A DNA stretch of 64,000 nucleotides, taken from assembly GCA_934339365.1 (NCBI GenBank), contig CAKRHW010000002.1, forward strand, positions 186,001 to 250,000, given 5' to 3'. This document shows positions 59,951 to 64,000 of this stretch, in pieces. The position numbers and the translations under genes were made by a program. Numbering within the stretch: position 1 is the first letter of the stretch; every line of letters starts with the position of its first letter. The DNA comes from an uncultured Lachnospiraceae bacterium. Lineage in GTDB: Bacteria; Bacillota; Clostridia; Lachnospirales; Lachnospiraceae. The notes beneath the pieces are model-generated. The model worked only from the letters and a program-made list of their open reading frames with translations. It was not told the origin of the DNA and ran no database searches.

Positions 59951-62632
59951 TTACTTTTCTCCCCATCGGTATTTTAATTTGTTTTGAATTTCATGAAGAG
60001 AATTTAAAGCCTGTAATGGAGTCATATTGGTCAAATCTAAATCTGTAATTTCTTTTATAATGTCATCTTCTTTTACCGTATCAAACAAAAACATTTGTGC
60101 CATATCTACAATCTGTGGCTCCTTTGGAGGCTGCTTTTTTTTCTTAGTTTTCTCAATTCCTAATACCTTTGAATTATTCTGGGCAATTTCTTTCGCTTTG
60201 GTATTGATATCAGCATCACTCAATTGGTTTACTAACTCTTTTGCACGTGAAATAACAGAATCTGGAACACCTGCAAGTTTTGCAACCTGAATTCCATAAC
60301 TTTTATCTGCCCCTCCCCGTACAATTTTTCTTAAGAACACAATATCATCTCCATCTTCTTTTACCGCAATACAATAGTTTTTTACACTATTCATACTATC
60401 TTCTAATTCGGTCAATTCATGATAATGTGTTGCAAATAGTGTTTTTGCTCCTAATAATTTAGGATCGTTGATATGTTCTACGACTGCCCAGGCTATGCTT
60501 AATCCATCAAAGGTAGAAGTTCCACGCCCGATTTCGTCTAAAATCAAAAGAGAATCAGCTGTCGCATTTCTTAAAATATTTGCAACCTCTGTCATTTCAA
60601 CCATGAATGTACTCTGTCCACTTGCTAAATCATCGGATGCACCTACTCTTGTAAAAATGCGATCACAAATGCCCACATTAGCTGCTGAAGCCGGAACAAA
60701 CGAACCAATCTGTGCCATTAATACAATCAAAGCAACCTGTCTCATATAAGTCGACTTCCCTGCCATATTAGGTCCTGTAATAATTGCAATCCGATTAGAA
60801 TGATTATCTAAAAATGTATTATTTGCAACAAACATATCATTAGAAATCATTTTCTCAACCACCGGATGTCTTCCGTTTTTAATATCTATAATGCCTTTTT
60901 CATTAATTTTAGGCTGCACATACCCATTTCTCTCTGCCACAAAAGCAAGAGAAGAAAATACATCTAATTTTGCAATTGATTTTGCCGTTTTTTGAATTCG
61001 TTTTACTTCTGCTGCAATGGTATCTCTGATTTTTACAAATAATTCATATTCTAAAGCAACCAGTTTATCTTCTGCACCAAGAATTACATCCTCTAGTTTT
61101 TTCAATTCATCCGTTGTATAACGTTCAGCATTTGCAAGTGTCTGTTTTCTGACCCAGTCTTTTGGAACAAGATCTTTATAAGAATTAGTCACTTCTAGAT
61201 AATACCCAAAAACTTTATTATATTTAATTCGAAGATTCTTAATTCCTGTTTTTTCTTTTTCCCGCTCTTCTAATTGTGCAAGCCATGTTTTTCCTTCTGT
61301 CTTTGACTTCTTTAGTGTATCAACCTGTTCATTATAACCTTCTTTTAAAATCCCACCTTCTCTTACACTAATTGGTGGTTCTTCTAAAATCGAATGTTCA
61401 ATTAAACTCTCTAAATCATCAAGTGTATCTAAATCATCTTTGATTTGATTCATCAGTGTACATGGAAATTCGTTTAATATCTCTTTAATCGGCGGAAGCA
61501 TTTTTAAAGAATTCTTAAATGAAATTAAATCTCTTGGATTTGCTGTATGATAAGAAATTCTTCCAATCAGACGTTCTAGATCATAAATCGGTGAAAGATA
61601 TTCTCTTAACTCATCTCGGCTAATCAGATGCTGATTCATCTGAAAAATTAATTCCTGTCTATCTAAAATTTCCTGTTTATCCACTAATGGCTGTTCGATA
61701 AAACCCCGCATCATTCTGGCACCCATGGCAGTTTTCGTTTTATCTAACACCCACAAGAGAGAACCTCTTTTCTGCTTTTCCCGTAAGGTTTCGCATAATT
61801 CAAGATTTCTTCTTGTAGACGTGTCAATAATCATGAATTTTCCTGTTCGATATGGAGTAATGCGGGTAAGATGATCTAAAGAATTCTTTTGTGTTTCAAG
61901 CAAATATTTTAACAAAGCCCCCGCAGCAACAGTACCACTCGGATATTCATCTAATCCCAGACCTGAAAGAGTCATTACATGAAAATGTTCTTTCAGAGTC
62001 TTTTTTGCCATTTCATCATCAAAATACCAGGATTCTAAAGGATATATACTGATATTTAATCTGTTCTTTAAATCATCAACATCCGCTCCACAAATCATGA
62101 AATTATTATTACATACAATCTCTGATGGAAGATATTTATTAATCTCGTCTAACACAGCCCGAAGCTGTTTTACTTCTGTTACATAATAATCACCCGTAGA
62201 AACATCTACAACTGATATGCCAAATGTAGTTTCAATTCCAACAATACACATAAGGTAATTGTTTTTCCCTTCTTCTAATGCAGAGGCATTAAAATTAGTT
62301 CCTGGTGTAACAATTCGTACAACTTCTCTTTTTACAAGTCCCTTTGCTGTTGCCGGATCCTCCACCTGTTCAACGATTGCAACTTTATGTCCGTTTTTTA
62401 CAAGTTTATTCAGATACATTTCAACTGCATGATATGGGATACCGCACATCGGTGCACGTTCCTCTAACCCACAGCTTTTTCCTGTTAATGTTATTTCAAG
62501 TTCTTTCGATGCAATCAGTGCATCTTCAAAAAACATTTCATAAAAATCTCCCAATCGATAAAAAACAATACAATCTTCATACTGTTTCTTTGTTTCTACA
62601 TATTGTTGCATCATTGGTGTCAGTCCAGCCAT
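59951..62632 (-). CDS. mutS: DNA mismatch repair protein MutS
   Basis: 893 residues. Mismatch-binding N-terminus with the FYRLGDFYEMF motif near 24-34, connector and lever domains, and ATPase domain with GPNMAGKSTYMRQ near 624-636, the signature segment around GQSTFMVEM near 680, and DEIGRGTSTFDG near 706-717. GGAGG precedes the ATG. Directly followed by mutL. Confidence 0.97.
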   Translation of the reverse strand: MAGLTPMMQQYVETKKQYEDCIVFYRLGDFYEMFFEDALIASKELEITLTGKSCGLEERAPMCGIPYHAVEMYLNKLVKNGHKVAIVEQVEDPATAKGLVKREVVRIVTPGTNFNASALEEGKNNYLMCIVGIETTFGISVVDVSTGDYYVTEVKQLRAVLDEINKYLPSEIVCNNNFMICGADVDDLKNRLNISIYPLESWYFDDEMAKKTLKEHFHVMTLSGLGLDEYPSGTVAAGALLKYLLETQKNSLDHLTRITPYRTGKFMIIDTSTRRNLELCETLREKQKRGSLLWVLDKTKTAMGARMMRGFIEQPLVDKQEILDRQELIFQMNQHLISRDELREYLSPIYDLERLIGRISYHTANPRDLISFKNSLKMLPPIKEILNEFPCTLMNQIKDDLDTLDDLESLIEHSILEEPPISVREGGILKEGYNEQVDTLKKSKTEGKTWLAQLEEREKEKTGIKNLRIKYNKVFGYYLEVTNSYKDLVPKDWVRKQTLANAERYTTDELKKLEDVILGAEDKLVALEYELFVKIRDTIAAEVKRIQKTAKSIAKLDVFSSLAFVAERNGYVQPKINEKGIIDIKNGRHPVVEKMISNDMFVANNTFLDNHSNRIAIITGPNMAGKSTYMRQVALIVLMAQIGSFVPASAANVGICDRIFTRVGASDDLASGQSTFMVEMTEVANILRNATADSLLILDEIGRGTSTFDGLSIAWAVVEHINDPKLLGAKTLFATHYHELTELEDSMNSVKNYCIAVKEDGDDIVFLRKIVRGGADKSYGIQVAKLAGVPDSVISRAKELVNQLSDADINTKAKEIAQNNSKVLGIEKTKKKKQPPKEPQIVDMAQMFLFDTVKEDDIIKEITDLDLTNMTPLQALNSLHEIQNKLKYRWGEK

Positions 62633-62695
62633 GTTTTTCCTCCATTCTTGTGTATCTTTTTCATCTTTTCGCTGATCCCTTCAGTGAAAGTTTTT

Positions 62696-64000
62696 CTATT
62701 CCGTCACCATTGTTCCCATGTAATAAAATCCCTTTGATTCATCTAAGTGTACCGGAACAATTTTGCCAATCAGATTCTGTCCTCCAGGAAAATGAACAAG
62801 CGTATTATTGCTTAATCTTCCTGTAACATATCCTTCTTCATGATCATCCATCGTTTCTACCAAAACATCGAGTGTCTTTCCAACATCTCGTGCACATCGT
62901 TTCGCAGAGATTTCCTGTACCCGGTGAAGCAATCTGTCAAATCTGTCTTTGATTACCTCATCTGAAACCTGTTGTTCCATCTTTGCTGCCGGAGTTCCGG
63001 TACGTTTTGAATAAATAAATGTAAACGCACTATCATACTGTACTTTTTCTACAACATCCATTGTTTCGAGAAAATCTTCTTCTGTTTCTCCCGGAAAACC
63101 AACAATAATATCGGTTGTCAAAGAAAGATCCGGCATTGCTTTTCTTATTTTTTCTACTAACTCTAAATAATGCTCCTTATCATAATGGCGATTCATCTTC
63201 TTTAAGATACGCGAACTTCCAGATTGTACAGGTAAATGTAATTGTTTACATATTTTTTTGGAATGTGCCATAACGTCTATTAGTTCATCAGATAAATCCT
63301 TCGGATGACTTGTCATAAAACGAATTCTTTCTAATCCATCAATTTTTTCAACTTCCTGTAACAGTTTTGCAAATGAAATAGGTGTTTCGAGTGTTTTTCC
63401 ATATGAATTAACATTTTGTCCTAACAACATAATTTCAATGACTCCATCTGCAACTAAGGATTTTATTTCTTCAATAATATCTTCTGGTTTTCGTGAACGT
63501 TCTCTTCCACGCACATATGGAACAATACAATAGCTGCAGAAATTATTACATCCGAACATAATATTTACTCCTGATTTGAAAGAAAATTTTCTTTCAATTG
63601 GCAAATCTTCTACAATCATATCAGTATCTTTCCAGATGTCTATGGTAATTCCTTTTTTCTTTTCCATTCTGTTTTGGAAACATTCGTATAACAACTCAGC
63701 TAATTTAAAAATATTATGTGTTCCAAAAATCAAATCTACAAACCGATAACTTTTCTTTATTTTTTCTACAACTGTCTCTTCCTGCATCATGCATCCACAT
63801 AATGCAATAACCATATTTGTATTTTTCTTCTTATATTTCTGTAACTGACCTAAACGGCCATATACTTTCAAATTAGCATTTTCTCTAACTGTACAAGTAT
63901 TATACAAAACAAAATCAGCTTCTTCCTCTTCGGTTTCCACATAACCGATTTCATTTAATATTCCTATTAATTTTTCCGAATCCTTTGCATTCATCTGGCA
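62696..64000 (-). CDS. miaB: tRNA-2-methylthio-N6-dimethylallyladenosine synthase MiaB (start beyond window)
   Basis: 434 residues are visible; the frame continues past the right edge, where the last codons give CQ before MNAKDSEKLIG, so the first cysteine of the auxiliary cluster is at the edge. Other auxiliary ligands are NTCTVREN and ALCGCMM. The radical SAM motif FGCNNFCSYC is near 150-159 of the visible part, and a C-terminal TRAM domain follows. The start lies outside the window. Confidence 0.95.
   Translation of the reverse strand, partial: CQMNAKDSEKLIGILNEIGYVETEEEEADFVLYNTCTVRENANLKVYGRLGQLQKYKKKNTNMVIALCGCMMQEETVVEKIKKSYRFVDLIFGTHNIFKLAELLYECFQNRMEKKKGITIDIWKDTDMIVEDLPIERKFSFKSGVNIMFGCNNFCSYCIVPYVRGRERSRKPEDIIEEIKSLVADGVIEIMLLGQNVNSYGKTLETPISFAKLLQEVEKIDGLERIRFMTSHPKDLSDELIDVMAHSKKICKQLHLPVQSGSSRILKKMNRHYDKEHYLELVEKIRKAMPDLSLTTDIIVGFPGETEEDFLETMDVVEKVQYDSAFTFIYSKRTGTPAAKMEQQVSDEVIKDRFDRLLHRVQEISAKRCARDVGKTLDVLVETMDDHEEGYVTGRLSNNTLVHFPGGQNLIGKIVPVHLDESKGFYYMGTMVTE

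Noticed and set aside
62344..62826. 160-codon open frame on + opposite mutS and miaB
   Set aside because: It crosses two conserved - strand genes and has shadow-like composition with no start signal.

Overview
The window is AT-rich DNA from a low-GC Firmicute, most likely a Lachnospiraceae-type Clostridium. The evidence is the gene content and order: rplU-prp-rpmA-obg preceded by a radical SAM/DUF2344/RNase G trio, HisZ with short-form HisG, a DUF6465 protein, Rex control, an L21 leader, and a mreBCD-PBP2-minDE-rodA-mgsA cluster. Genus cannot be fixed from sequence alone. I see no prophage, insertion sequence, CRISPR array or rRNA operon. Almost everything is core chromosome.

Layout. Bases 1-33713 are coded almost wholly on the + strand: a divergent ABC-F edge fragment, then rex, nnr, alr, a solitary mazF, a CorC-like protein, yebC, a HAD phosphatase and a DUF6465 protein. 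A tRNA-Leu(CAA) follows, then a zinc-finger membrane protein with polA and coaE, a small (p)ppGpp synthetase, an RsuA-like synthase, YgiQ, an unknown exported protein, Sir2, an SDR, an unknown membrane protein, an RluA-type synthase and recU. Next comes a partial histidine operon (hisZ-G-D-B-I) under a strong promoter that overlaps an inverted repeat. The + half ends with the TPR/radical SAM/RNase G/rplU/prp/rpmA/obg/yhbY/nadD/yqeK/rsfS run.

At about 33.75 kb orientation flips: lexA and nearly all later genes are on the - strand. Next to the flip lies a XerS-like tyrosine recombinase with overlapping divergent promoters and an inverted repeat upstream. Reading leftward from the right edge, the - half carries: miaB, mutS, mutL, miaA, a Met-gamma-lyase-like enzyme and radC; mreB, mreC, mreD, PBP2, minD, minE, rodA and mgsA (no minC); a HlyD-like protein, yggS, sepF, ylmH and divIVA; lspA and rluD; and a membrane-lipid set (cytidylate-kinase-like, flippase-like, pssA, psd, PAP2).

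The genes serve translation and ribosome assembly, DNA repair, cell shape and division, histidine synthesis and phosphatidylethanolamine synthesis. The most interesting non-routine signals are the strand switch with a XerS-like recombinase and candidate site, a group of long near-perfect hairpins without U-tracts at gene ends, a HisI fused to a degenerate barrel-like domain, a short RNase G without the zinc-link region, an orphan MazF with a TTG start, and several dyads overlapping promoters. Many starts given here are shifted from the longest open frame because a Shine-Dalgarno sequence (SD) decides them.
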